From NCBI RefSeq assembly GCF_023016085.1, contig NZ_JALKBF010000001.1:1-64000 (forward strand): a stretch of DNA of 64,000 nucleotides, in the 5' to 3' direction. The position numbers and the translations under genes were made by a program. Under the pieces are notes generated by a model. It was not told the DNA's origin. It did no database searches and saw nothing but the letters and a program-made list of their open reading frames with translations. This document shows positions 46,487 through 56,203 of this stretch, one piece after another (the stretch's first letter is position 1; each line of letters opens with the position of its first letter). This DNA comes from Aliiroseovarius sp. F47248L. Its GTDB lineage: Bacteria; Pseudomonadota; Alphaproteobacteria; Rhodobacterales; Rhodobacteraceae.

Positions 46487-47875
46487 GTGTTTAACACCCT
46501 TTCAGGCCGTTTCCTGATCCTGACGACCCTGTTCGTCATGCTGGCAGAAGTGCTGATATTTGTGCCGTCCGTGGCGCGCTTTCGCGAAGATTACCTTCGC
46601 ACCCGTCTGGAACGCGCGCAGATTGCGTCCCTTGTGCTGTTGGCCGACGACATGATCGCACCAGAGCTTGAGGCCGAGCTTCTGGAAAACGCCGAAGTCT
46701 ACAACGTCGTCCTGCGCCGCGATGAGGTGCGGGAGTTGATGTTGTCCTCGCCCATGCCCGCAGCGGTCGACAAAAGCTTCGATTTGCGGCATTCGACACC
46801 CTTTATCCTTATCCGCGACGCGATGGGCCGGTTGTTCACCCCAGAACCCGAGGTGATCCGCGTGATTGGCGACCCGGTGCGCGAAGGCGGATTGGTGATT
46901 GAAATCACCATGATGACGGTTAAATTGCGCAGCGCGATGTTGGAATATGGCCTGAACATTCTTTATCTGTCGGCAGTCATTTCGGTGATCACAGCTGGTC
47001 TTTTGTTTGTTGCAGTGCGCTTTCTGATGGTGCGACCGATCAAGCGGGTGGTGGGCAATATGAAAGATTATGCCATCGACCCTGAGGATGCGCGCAGGAT
47101 CATCCAGCCCAGCACCAATGTCACCGAGCTGCGCGAGGCTGAGCTTGCCCTTAAAGGCTTACAGACTGACCTGACGGGCGCTCTGAAACAGAAAGAACGG
47201 TTGGCGCAACTGGGGGGGGCAGTGGCCCGGATCAGCCACGATCTGCGAAATATCCTGACGACCGCGCAACTATTTGCCGACCGTATGGAAAGCAGCAAGG
47301 ATCCGATGGTCAAACGTGTCGGACCAAAGCTGGTGAATTCGATCCACCGTGCCGTCAGTCTGTGTGAAAACACACTAACCTTCGGGAAGGCAGAGGAACC
47401 TGCACCGTCGCTGGGTTGGGTGGTGCTGTCCGATCTGGCGGGTGATATTTTCGACAGCGAACGACTGGCTGCTGGCGATCATGACCTATCCTTTGCCGAA
47501 GACATCCCGGCTGGCATGACACTGCGCGCCGATTCCGAGCAACTCTATCGTATCTTGTCCAATCTTGTGCGTAATGCCCGTCAGGCGATAGTCGCGACAG
47601 GCAAAGCGGGTGAGATTGCCGTTCAGGCCATAGAGACTGACACGGATTGGCAGATCCGGGTGGCCGATACCGGACCGGGTCTGCCGAAACCGACACAGGA
47701 CCATCTGTTTCAGCCTTTTGCCGGAACGAACCGCAGGGGCGGGTCTGGCCTTGGCCTTGCGATCGCTGCCGAACTGGCGCGCGGACATGGCGGCACACTG
47801 GCACTGGAACAGACAGGTATTAAAGGCACCACCTTCCTGCTGACCTTGCCGAAAGAGGTTGCACACGCCGAATAG
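46487..47875 (+). CDS. Sensor histidine kinase
   Basis: The 462-aa protein starts at GTG. It has a membrane segment at ~8-28, a periplasmic loop of ~120 residues and a second segment at ~158-182. HAMP-like residues, the H-box with His251 (ISHDLRNIL), the N box LVRNARQAI, DTGPGLPK and GGSGLGLAIA follow. No response regulator lies in the window, so it is an orphan kinase. Confidence 0.92.
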   Translation: MFNTLSGRFLILTTLFVMLAEVLIFVPSVARFREDYLRTRLERAQIASLVLLADDMIAPELEAELLENAEVYNVVLRRDEVRELMLSSPMPAAVDKSFDLRHSTPFILIRDAMGRLFTPEPEVIRVIGDPVREGGLVIEITMMTVKLRSAMLEYGLNILYLSAVISVITAGLLFVAVRFLMVRPIKRVVGNMKDYAIDPEDARRIIQPSTNVTELREAELALKGLQTDLTGALKQKERLAQLGGAVARISHDLRNILTTAQLFADRMESSKDPMVKRVGPKLVNSIHRAVSLCENTLTFGKAEEPAPSLGWVVLSDLAGDIFDSERLAAGDHDLSFAEDIPAGMTLRADSEQLYRILSNLVRNARQAIVATGKAGEIAVQAIETDTDWQIRVADTGPGLPKPTQDHLFQPFAGTNRRGGSGLGLAIAAELARGHGGTLALEQTGIKGTTFLLTLPKEVAHAE

Positions 47876-47896
47876 TGTGATCAAGGCGATAAAACG

Positions 47897-48370
47897 TCAG
47901 GCAGACGGAAAGGGGACATCCAGCATCTTGCAGATCGCCCCGTTCATTGACCTGTAGGTGCGAAATCCCATTGCTTCGTAATAGGCTAGGCCTTCGCCGT
48001 TTGTAGCGCCGATGGTTGCATCAATGTTTCCGATGCCCGCATTCTGGGCTGCTTTGATCGTTGCGGCGAACAGGGCTCTCCCAACGCCCCGACGGGCGGC
48101 GCTGGGTTTGACATGCGTGCCGATAATACCCCAGCCGGGTGTGACGTCGTAAACGTTGCCTTCGGCCGCGCGGGTGAGGGACTGCAGCCCAAGGATTGCA
48201 CCGTCGTCACCCACGGCAACGCTGCATTGGATGCTATCGGGATTACCAATATAATACTCGCGTACGTAGGCTTCATCCCATGGTCTTTGTCGTTTTCCAA
48301 GGTCCGCCAACTCCTTCAGAAACGCGCTAATCTCTGCCGCGTCTTCTAGCGTCGCATGTATTGTTTCCAT
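47897..48370 (-). CDS. GNAT family N-acetyltransferase
   Basis: The 157-aa protein has the GNAT acetyl-CoA site (VKPSAARRGVGRALFAATIKAA) and LAYYEAMGFRTYRSM. The substrate is unknown. It lies 25 bases downstream of the dehalogenase gene on the same strand, so it is probably in the same transcript. Confidence 0.85.
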   Translation of the reverse strand: METIHATLEDAAEISAFLKELADLGKRQRPWDEAYVREYYIGNPDSIQCSVAVGDDGAILGLQSLTRAAEGNVYDVTPGWGIIGTHVKPSAARRGVGRALFAATIKAAQNAGIGNIDATIGATNGEGLAYYEAMGFRTYRSMNGAICKMLDVPFPSA

Positions 48371-48395
48371 TCACGGCTTTCCGTTTTTCGATTGG

Positions 48396-51300
48396 CTAAA
48401 GGTCAATTTCGATCTCGCCATTCGGGTCAGCAGCCCTGCTTTGGCACAAGATCATGTTTTCTGCACGCTGTGCGTTGGACAGTACGAAGTCGCGATGTTC
48501 AATACCACCAGAGATTACACCGCATTTACAGACGCCACAGATGCCGTCCGAACATTTCACATCAACATGGATGCCCGCCGCGTTCAGGGCATCTGCTGCT
48601 GTTTCGTCACTTGCCACTTCTATCCGTCGCCCATCTTTGAGTTTGAGCGTAAACGGGTGGTTTTCGTGTTCGCGTTGGTCAGGTGGATTGAAATACTCCA
48701 AATGGCGCGCTGCTTCCGGGATTCCCTGCCGTTCCGCGGCCTCCATCACTGCCGACATGTAGCGGTCCGCCCCACAGCAATAGACTTGGGTGTTTGTTGG
48801 AGCACCTGACAGGATAGCATCGAACTCCGCCCGCGAGCCTTCATCCGAGAAATGCAAATGGACACGGTGCGCCCATGGCATCGCCGCAAGATCGTTCAGA
48901 AATCCGGCATCCACCCGGCGACTGACCGAGTAATGCAGCGCGAAATCGGCCTCAATGGCGTGCAGGCGGTGAGCAAATGCGATCATCGGCGTGATGCCGA
49001 TCCCACCGCCCATCAGGAAGGTTTTGGTCGCGTTTTCGTCCAACTCAAAATGGTTGATCGGCTTGGCGACGAACACCTTCCGTCCTTCAGTGAAAATCCG
49101 ATGAAGCAATGCTGACCCACCGCGTCCATCAGGTTCGCGCAATACTCCGATCTGATAGGACATCCGGTCCGCCGGGTCGCCAGAAAGAGAATACTGGCGC
49201 AGAAAATCGGGCGAGACCAACACATCCAGATGCGCCCCGGCTGTCCATGCAGGAAGTGGCGCACCATCAACGGATGAGAACTCGTATTTGGTGACACCTT
49301 CGGCCATGGGTTCAACCCGGTTCACAACCAACTGCACCACGGGGGCTTCGTTGGGCATTGTGTAACGGTGGATCATGGAGCTTTCGCCAGCCGCCAGCCG
49401 CGCGCGATACTCTTTGGCCGAGATCATCGCCTGATAGGCTGCGATTCCGGCCTCACGATCCATCGGGAAGGGATAGGGATAAGGCGGAGGGGCGAGAGGG
49501 GCGGGGTACACCGCCAGCGTTTGATCTTCGTATTTCAGATCCAGATTACGGTTCAGACCGCGCCGGTTCACGGGTTCGTCAGACGGATGATAGCCGCCAT
49601 CTGGTCCGAGTTTCAGATCCCACCACCATTTCTTCGTGTCGTTCAGCTCTCCGTTGCCGATGGCATCATCCAGCTTGGCCAGCACCGGGGCAGCCCCGGG
49701 AAGGTTCGAAGCCGCCCACCTGAATGGGGCTTGGGCAAATAGGCCTTCAAGGTTCCACGGGCAGGTTTTCATACAGCGCCCACACATTGCCCCACCGGGT
49801 TGGGTCACGCGATAGGTCGTGCATTTCTGGCTGTCTGACTTCCAGATCTCATAACCGTTGAACATCAGCTTCGGCCCGGCGGTGATCGCGCCTGACGGAC
49901 ATTCTCGCGCACATTTGTTGCAGGCTTCGCAGAACCGTTGCAGGCCGAAGTCGATCGGCTTGTCATGCGCCATCGGCATGTCCGTCGTCACAACCCCCGA
50001 TTTTAGCCTCGGGCCGAGATAGGGGTTCAGGATGACTTCGCCGATCCGGCTGACCTCGCCCAACCCTGCAAGTAACAAAAGGGGTGGTTGCAGAACGGTC
50101 CCGTCCATCACTGTATGCGCCTTGGCAGAATAGCCAAGGTTGCGGATTTGCTGTGCGATCACGCCACCGATCAGCGAGAACCGCAGATAGGCGCGCATGG
50201 ATTGACTGACGGCGATCCAGTCATCGCCCGACGCGCCCTCCATCGTCTCAAATCCCTGATCGACGATCATTGATACCGCCTGATCATGCGTGGGTTCAAT
50301 CTCGGCTCCCGTGGTGTCGTGGCTGTACCACGTCCAGTCCGGGCACTGGCTGGTACCTACCGCGTCGATGCCAAGGAAATAGCTGGCGGCCTTCAGAGCA
50401 TTGGCGTTTCCGACCGGATCATTGGGTCGCCTGTCCTGATCCGCTATCGGTCCATCTTGCAATGGCGTTAGCAACCCTAGCGCGCGGCGCTGGGCATAGC
50501 TGGGGGCTGCCTTGCGAACATACATACCGCCGGATGAATGCTCTTGCAGCTGTTTTCCCATATCCCCGAACTGGGCGCGGGCGAACATGTCGGCACGTTT
50601 CGGAACGCGGGCCACATTGGGTTCATCAATGTATGTGGTCGGCGTGTCGACCCGCTTCAATCGCTCGAACGGGTGGGCACCCATCGCATAGTCACGTTTC
50701 GCATAAGGATCGCGGTTCAGTGCCGATTTCGTTGTCTTTGTTCCCAACCACCACGCCGGGCCGTTGATCTGGTGCCAAGGCTGTTTCGACAAAGGCGCAA
50801 GAGGTTTATCGGCCAACAGCGCCATATCCGTCGTTACTGCCGCCAACCCAAACCGCGGACCGATCCAAGGTGCAACGATCTGTCCGTTTTCCTCAGTTGC
50901 CAACCCGCCTGCCACTGCCAACCGGTTTAAATCCACATCCGTCGCAGCTCCGGTATGGGCTTTGGCATCAAAGCCCAAAAGGCGGATGTAGTTTGCGATG
51001 ACAATCGCGGTCTCTGCCCCCAACAGACAGGCGCGTTGGTTCTGTGCATCCATGATCCAGGCAGCGCCCGGTTCATCCGGCTTGGGATCGCGGTGGTGCT
51101 CATACAGAAACACGATGGCATGCCGGTGGTTGCTTCCCGGACGGGGTGTGGCCTTGAGGCTTGCACGCAGCTCGGCCATCAATGTGTCGATCCCGGCGGC
51201 CAACGTGCGGACTTCGCGATGTTCCAGCGAGGTTACGAGCGCTTCGATGTTCGTGTTGATGATTGGCTGGTCAAGAAAATCATCTGATTCCAAATCCGCG

Positions 51301-51602
51301 ATGCCCACCATGGACGCATCCGAGAAGTATCCAAAGGCTTTAAGATGTTCACTTCGCTCAGCAAGATCATCAGGGATGGTTGCCCGTGCCGGGTTCACAT
51401 CGCCGTCACGAATTGCGTCCAGCGCGGCTTGATAAGGGGCCATGGCGTTGACGATGCTGTCGGGCTTGTCCGGGCGATCAAACCGGACGGGCAACACAGG
51501 GGGGATGCCGGACAAATCGGGGGAAGCCTGCGTGCGGATCAGCCCTTCAAGCGGATAAGGCCCCATATGCACCGGGCGGGTCTTAGTCGAAAACAGCCGC
51601 AT
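48396..51602 (-). CDS. Fused reductive dehalogenase-oxidoreductase (BhbA/NpRdhA-like)
   Basis: The 1068-aa protein starts at ATG 51602; a TTG five codons upstream is possible. Residues ~1-330 and ~400-555 are two related corrinoid-type (RdhA/QueG-like) halves, each with a KAHT and a VTTDM segment. Two [4Fe-4S] motifs follow: Cys558/561/564/568 and Cys594/607/610/614. The C-terminal third is a phthalate-dioxygenase-reductase module: RQYSLSG for FMN, MGGGIGITPMI for NAD, and plant-type [2Fe-2S] Cys1017/1022/1025/1053. Tyr426 (DWTWYSHD) and Lys494 are candidate catalytic residues. No Tat signal is present, so it is cytoplasmic. It would need cobalamin. Confidence 0.92.
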   Translation of the reverse strand: MRLFSTKTRPVHMGPYPLEGLIRTQASPDLSGIPPVLPVRFDRPDKPDSIVNAMAPYQAALDAIRDGDVNPARATIPDDLAERSEHLKAFGYFSDASMVGIADLESDDFLDQPIINTNIEALVTSLEHREVRTLAAGIDTLMAELRASLKATPRPGSNHRHAIVFLYEHHRDPKPDEPGAAWIMDAQNQRACLLGAETAIVIANYIRLLGFDAKAHTGAATDVDLNRLAVAGGLATEENGQIVAPWIGPRFGLAAVTTDMALLADKPLAPLSKQPWHQINGPAWWLGTKTTKSALNRDPYAKRDYAMGAHPFERLKRVDTPTTYIDEPNVARVPKRADMFARAQFGDMGKQLQEHSSGGMYVRKAAPSYAQRRALGLLTPLQDGPIADQDRRPNDPVGNANALKAASYFLGIDAVGTSQCPDWTWYSHDTTGAEIEPTHDQAVSMIVDQGFETMEGASGDDWIAVSQSMRAYLRFSLIGGVIAQQIRNLGYSAKAHTVMDGTVLQPPLLLLAGLGEVSRIGEVILNPYLGPRLKSGVVTTDMPMAHDKPIDFGLQRFCEACNKCARECPSGAITAGPKLMFNGYEIWKSDSQKCTTYRVTQPGGAMCGRCMKTCPWNLEGLFAQAPFRWAASNLPGAAPVLAKLDDAIGNGELNDTKKWWWDLKLGPDGGYHPSDEPVNRRGLNRNLDLKYEDQTLAVYPAPLAPPPYPYPFPMDREAGIAAYQAMISAKEYRARLAAGESSMIHRYTMPNEAPVVQLVVNRVEPMAEGVTKYEFSSVDGAPLPAWTAGAHLDVLVSPDFLRQYSLSGDPADRMSYQIGVLREPDGRGGSALLHRIFTEGRKVFVAKPINHFELDENATKTFLMGGGIGITPMIAFAHRLHAIEADFALHYSVSRRVDAGFLNDLAAMPWAHRVHLHFSDEGSRAEFDAILSGAPTNTQVYCCGADRYMSAVMEAAERQGIPEAARHLEYFNPPDQREHENHPFTLKLKDGRRIEVASDETAADALNAAGIHVDVKCSDGICGVCKCGVISGGIEHRDFVLSNAQRAENMILCQSRAADPNGEIEIDL

Positions 51603-51603
51603 A

Positions 51604-52644
51604 TCAGGACGGGTCAACAGGCGTAGCTTTGCCGGAATAAGCGGTTAGATGGTCTGGTGGTATCTCCTCATCCCCATAAAGGCCCAGAAGAATGCCAACT
51701 TGTCCCGAACCGCCCTTGCGACGCTCTGCGATCTGCGCGTCAGAGATTGTGGTGCACTGAGATTGCCGCCGCACCCAGCAAAACAGCTTATCATACATCG
51801 CGGCAATAAGGTCGGCGTGGTCATCGGATGCGCCGAAAACCGGGTGTGGATCGCGGCGTTCGTCTTCGGACCGGACCACCGGCTTGATGTGGTTGTGGCC
51901 ATACATGTCATGATAGGGCGCAGGCACGATATAGGGCCAGTTGGGCTTGATGAAGCTGACATGGGCGCACCACGGAGCTTTGCCTTTCTGCGTCTCGATG
52001 AAATCTATGGTGCGGCTGGTCAACCAAGGGGTTTCGCGGTCTTCTTCACGAATATTGGCGGGTTTGTCGGCATGCATCACCAGAAACCCTGAGGCGATGT
52101 CGCCTTCGTCGGTCACGCCCGCGTTTGCATTATCATGCCACGGGTTTGCAGATGGGTAACCTTTGGCCTTAAGGTATTCGTTATAAGGTGATCGTTTCTG
52201 ATCATAGAAGCCCGCCGGCCCCTCGGCCCAAAGACCTTCATCACGGATCCAGACATCAAAGCCGCATTCCTCGACCCGCGCACCGATCACGCTGTCGTGC
52301 GACAAGCCCAGCCAGGCCATGCCTTCGACATCGGCTTTCATATGGGTCTTACTGATCAACCAACAGCCCATGCCAGCTTTGCGCAGATGATCGCCTATTG
52401 TCATTTCTCCGACCTTCAGCGGGAAGTTGTTGAACGACGCGCCGTGAGACGAGACATAGCGCCCTGTATACGTGCTCATCCGACTGGCACCACAAACAGG
52501 AGACTGGCAGTAAGCACGATTAAACCGCACGCCCCGTGCGGCCACACGATCAAAATTTGGCGTCCTTAACGTTGGGTGCCCCGCGCAGCTGAGGTAATCG
52601 AACCGCAGCTGATCATACATGATGAAAAGGATGTTTAGAGCCAT
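51604..52644 (-). pseudogene. Sulfatase/phosphonate monoester hydrolase-like, internally deleted
   Basis: The 346-aa frame has the sulfatase N-terminus (MYDQLRFDYL), the formylglycine motif CGASR in SPVCGASRMSTYTGRY and SKTHMKAD. Full enzymes are about 500 residues and have a second metal site (DHGD) that is missing here. The last ~60 residues (FCWVRRQ, TTISDAQIAERR, VGILLGLY) look like the family's C-terminal tail. An in-frame deletion of about 150-200 residues therefore seems more likely than simple truncation. It ends one base before the dehalogenase ATG. Confidence 0.75.
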
Positions 52645-52771
52645 GCCCGCGCCTCCTCCGGCATATCATTCTGTTCGCAATGGAATCAGTTGAGCATGGA
52701 CGGAAAGGGGGCGCTACCCCATATTGGATTCAATATCCAAATCTGGGGACGGTTGTTAAACCTGATATCGA

Positions 52772-53101
52772 TCAGGTCGCTTGTTGGACCCGTTCGATAT
52801 AGGCACGAAGCTCGCCCGCTTCTTGCCGGGCATCGCGTAGACCATCCATGGCGGCGCTCAGTTCTGCTTCGGTCTGTTGCAACTGGTTGGACATCTCCGC
52901 TTCACGTTGCTGCAGATATGTCATGGCCTGATCGCGGGTTTCTTCGGCTTCATGAAGGGCTTGTGCCATTTTGTCCAATTCGTCCATTTCGGTTCCAGCG
53001 ACCTGAACGAACCGATGGATCAGCCAATGGGCGAACCATCCAAGCGCAAAGGCCACGAACAAGATGATGGCGGTGACGATGATAAACTCGGTTCTGTTCA
53101 T
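52772..53101 (-). CDS. Membrane-anchored coiled-coil protein, 109 aa
   Basis: One N-terminal membrane segment (FIIVTAIILFVAFALGWFAH) is followed by a long charged coiled coil (MDELDKMAQALHEAEE onward to the end). It lies 24 bases downstream of the OmpA-family gene and is probably co-transcribed. It could be a cell-envelope spacer; function unknown. Confidence 0.75.
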   Translation of the reverse strand: MNRTEFIIVTAIILFVAFALGWFAHWLIHRFVQVAGTEMDELDKMAQALHEAEETRDQAMTYLQQREAEMSNQLQQTEAELSAAMDGLRDARQEAGELRAYIERVQQAT

Positions 53102-53125
53102 CGTAGAAAGTCCTTGCTTGGAGGC

Positions 53126-55159
53126 CTAGCGCTCGGGGCGCGGTTTTGGGCGGGTGTCATCGGTTTTGGGCGTGAACACGTCCACGCCACTGTAAGGTGG
53201 AGCGTCGGCGTCTTGGGTCGCATCTGCGTCCTCGTCGGACGTACTGGCCTCTCCTTCGCGTGCGTCAGTATCCGAGGCCGCGGCATCCGCGTCATTGGGC
53301 CCTTCCGGATCAGTGCCGGTATCGCTGTCTTCTGCATCAGAAGTGTCCAGCAAGCGGAACTCGATCCGGCGGTTGGCTTCGCGGCCGTCTTCGGTGCCAT
53401 TATCGGCGATTGGATCTGCTTCGCCATAGCCTTGTGCTGTCAGGTTTGTCGTCAGGATGCGGCGCGTTAGAAGCGCGTTCAAAACCGCCTGCGCCCGGCT
53501 TTGCGACAGGGCCAGGTTCATTTCCTCACGTCCCTGACTGTCGGTGTAGCCTTGGATTTCCATTCGCACATCCGCGCAATCTTTCATGATCTCGGCGATC
53601 TCGTCGATGGTTCCGGCGGCCGAGGCTTCGATATTCGCTGAACCGGGGGCAAATGTGATCTTTTCTTTGGCCATGATCGCGTTGATGTTGGCCGCACATT
53701 GTTCTGGGCTGGGCAACGACAGGCGCGGATCAAGTTCTTCCTGATAGTCTACATCGACCTGAAAGTTCTCAGATGCACCCAGTTTTTCGCTCAGTATGCG
53801 CGAAACTGAATCGCTTGCATCCGGGTCGCCGGTCACGCCGCGAATATCAACGACCTCGGGCTGAACCACGACCGACCCGCTCGACAGAAAGGACAGGGCT
53901 TCCAGCCCGGCCAGAACGCGGGTCGGCCAATCATTTGGCAATTCACCATCCAGCCGCGTAGCAGGGTACACGTTGCCCGATCCGAACTTTGCCCGGGCAA
54001 AGCTCTCAGTGGCGCTGCGCAGGGTTTCGTCTGTCAGACGACCCCGCATCTGGACCAGCCCTTCCGGGCTGCGGGTGGCGACAAATTCGGGTGGCCCGCT
54101 GCCTTCACCGCTGCCGTCGATCTTGACCGGGGCAGGCAAAACGGAGTGCAGGGAGTAAAGGTCGGGCAGATCGTTCTCCAACTCGCCGACAATGCGGTCA
54201 AATGTGGCTTGCGGGGTGGTGTCGGGGGCGACAAGGGTCACATCTGCATCCGAGAAGGTGATCGAGCCTCCACCCAGCTCACTGACTGCACGAATACCGG
54301 TTTCGACGGCATCCGGCCAATCGGGCGACGGAACACCAAGACCGATGGTGCAATTGGCGGCCTTGGTCAGGCCTGCTTCGGTCGCAGCAGATACAATGCG
54401 CGCGCGTCCGACGGTTGTGTGGGCTGAACACGCGTCGAAACGTGGGCCATCTTCGTCAATCAGGAACCGCAGGGTGAAAGGGGTGATAACTGGCCGTGGT
54501 GCCGAGATATCAATCGACAAAAGGGCGGTACGAGGGGCTGCGCGTTTCAGGTCACGCGCCCATTTGGCTTTCTGATCCACACTGTCGGCCAATGCAGTGA
54601 TCGCCACCTTGTCCGCATCCATCGAGATTTTCGAGCGCGGCAACGTCTCAAGTGCATAGACCGCAAAGGCCAGCACCTCGTCCCAATTGGCAGGCACCGG
54701 ATAGTCAGCGGTTTCAAGCAGGTCGGTGACATGAGAATCGCGTGCTATCGCGTTGACGTCTTTGTTCAAGCCTTCGCGGTCAGAAGCTGCCGGGATCAGT
54801 CCGATCATCGAAATACCCGCATCATTGCGCAGAATCTCGATCGAAAAGCGTGGTGGTTTGATGGCTTCGGCGGCCGGGATGGTCACGTTGTCGATGACGC
54901 GTGTCGAATCGACGACCTTGCCGGCGGCAGCAAGTGCGCGAAACCGTGCGGCCTCATTCGGGGCCACACCTGACAGGATCACCTGAAGCCCATCGGCTTC
55001 GGCGCTGGCCCATTCGTGACCTTGCAGAAACAGTTCGTCCATGACGCCGTCCTGCGACGTTGCCTCGATTGCGGACACGGCAAGGTTTGCTGCGAGAAGT
55101 GACACCAATGCAGCGATAAAGAACGAGGCAGGAACCAGAAAAACTTGCGAAAGGCGCAT
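53126..55159 (-). CDS. OmpA-family peptidoglycan-associated protein, 677 aa
   Basis: An N-terminal hydrophobic anchor (VFLVPASFFIAALVSLLAA) leads to repeated BON-like domains over ~40-440. The C-terminal OmpA-like domain (~500-620) has ITFAPGSANIEASAAGTIDE, IQGYTDSQGREEMNLALSQSRA and NRRIEFRL, which bind peptidoglycan. The tail is Asp/Glu/Ala rich. It likely bridges inner membrane and wall. It heads a two-gene unit with the coiled-coil protein. Confidence 0.87.
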   Translation of the reverse strand: MRLSQVFLVPASFFIAALVSLLAANLAVSAIEATSQDGVMDELFLQGHEWASAEADGLQVILSGVAPNEAARFRALAAAGKVVDSTRVIDNVTIPAAEAIKPPRFSIEILRNDAGISMIGLIPAASDREGLNKDVNAIARDSHVTDLLETADYPVPANWDEVLAFAVYALETLPRSKISMDADKVAITALADSVDQKAKWARDLKRAAPRTALLSIDISAPRPVITPFTLRFLIDEDGPRFDACSAHTTVGRARIVSAATEAGLTKAANCTIGLGVPSPDWPDAVETGIRAVSELGGGSITFSDADVTLVAPDTTPQATFDRIVGELENDLPDLYSLHSVLPAPVKIDGSGEGSGPPEFVATRSPEGLVQMRGRLTDETLRSATESFARAKFGSGNVYPATRLDGELPNDWPTRVLAGLEALSFLSSGSVVVQPEVVDIRGVTGDPDASDSVSRILSEKLGASENFQVDVDYQEELDPRLSLPSPEQCAANINAIMAKEKITFAPGSANIEASAAGTIDEIAEIMKDCADVRMEIQGYTDSQGREEMNLALSQSRAQAVLNALLTRRILTTNLTAQGYGEADPIADNGTEDGREANRRIEFRLLDTSDAEDSDTGTDPEGPNDADAAASDTDAREGEASTSDEDADATQDADAPPYSGVDVFTPKTDDTRPKPRPER

Positions 55160-55223
55160 ACTGAATGGCGTCCGTTATCTTGTGAATCCTATGCTTCTTA
55201 AGGCCTGTCGCAGTCCGGCGCAA

Positions 55224-56192
55224 TCAAAGCAATATTGCGATGGCGAGAAACAGCACAGGGATCAGCCCGGTGTTTCGGTTGGAACGGAACAGTCGCAAAC
55301 AAGTCTTGGGATCGTCTGTTTTCAATTGCCTGAGTTGCCACATCATATGCCAACCCATGAACCAAACACCACCAAGGGCAATGACCAATGACAGGATGTT
55401 TTCACCCGGAACCATGGCTAAAATCACTGCAAATGCCATCAAAACGATGGTCAGGACCTGAAACAACAGCAACCATTTTTGGCTGTTTTCACCGAACAAT
55501 CGGGCAGTGGATTTGACCCCGATCAGAGCGTCATCTTCGGTGTCCTGATGGGCATAGATTGTGTCGTAGAACAGCGTCCAGGTAATGCCTGCGACATAAA
55601 GCACCACCGCAGGCAATCCAAGGCTTCCGGTGTGCGCTGTCCATGCCAGAAGCGCGCCCCAGTTGAAGGCGATGCCCAGAAAAACTTGCGGCCACCATGT
55701 GAATCGCTTGGCAAAGGGATAAATGGCAACCGGCACAAGCGAGACGATGCCCAATAAAATCGCGGCAGCGTTGAAGGTCAGCAGAATCCCGAACGCGATC
55801 AGGGCTTGCAGCGCCATCCAGATTGCCGCCTGTCGCGCTGTGACTTGCCCTGACGGAATAGGGCGGCTGCGCGTCCGTTCAACCCGCTCATCAATATCGC
55901 GGTCGGTGATGTCGTTCCACGTGCACCCCGCGCCGCGCATCAACCAAGCACCAATGGCACACCCCACCATGATCCACACATCCGACCAGCCGAAACGTCC
56001 GCTGACATTGGCCGCCAGCAATACCCCCCACCAACAAGGCAACAGTAATAGCCATGTGCCGATGGGCCTGTCCGCGCGGCTCAGGCGCAGATAGGGGCGG
56101 CTCCAGGCCGGGGCGCGATGGTCGACCCAGTTGTCGGTATAGGCGTCGGACACGCGTCCTTTTGGCTCTGGCATATCGGCGTTTTGGGTCAT
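55224..56192 (-). CDS. ubiA: 4-hydroxybenzoate polyprenyltransferase
   Basis: The 322-aa membrane protein has nine hydrophobic segments and the two Asp-rich motifs NDITDRDID and DTIYAHQDTEDD, with RSRPIPSG after the first. It prenylates 4-hydroxybenzoate in ubiquinone synthesis. Its ATG lies 11 bases from the divergent rsmE ATG, so both promoters must sit inside the neighbouring coding sequence. Confidence 0.95.
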   Translation of the reverse strand: MTQNADMPEPKGRVSDAYTDNWVDHRAPAWSRPYLRLSRADRPIGTWLLLLPCWWGVLLAANVSGRFGWSDVWIMVGCAIGAWLMRGAGCTWNDITDRDIDERVERTRSRPIPSGQVTARQAAIWMALQALIAFGILLTFNAAAILLGIVSLVPVAIYPFAKRFTWWPQVFLGIAFNWGALLAWTAHTGSLGLPAVVLYVAGITWTLFYDTIYAHQDTEDDALIGVKSTARLFGENSQKWLLLFQVLTIVLMAFAVILAMVPGENILSLVIALGGVWFMGWHMMWQLRQLKTDDPKTCLRLFRSNRNTGLIPVLFLAIAILL

Positions 56193-56203
56193 AGGTTTCC
56201 CTC

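Noticed and set aside
48396..51602. Respiratory (organohalide-respiring) RdhA
   Set aside because: No Tat signal and no rdhB anchor gene; a fused NAD(P)H reductase points to the catabolic type instead.
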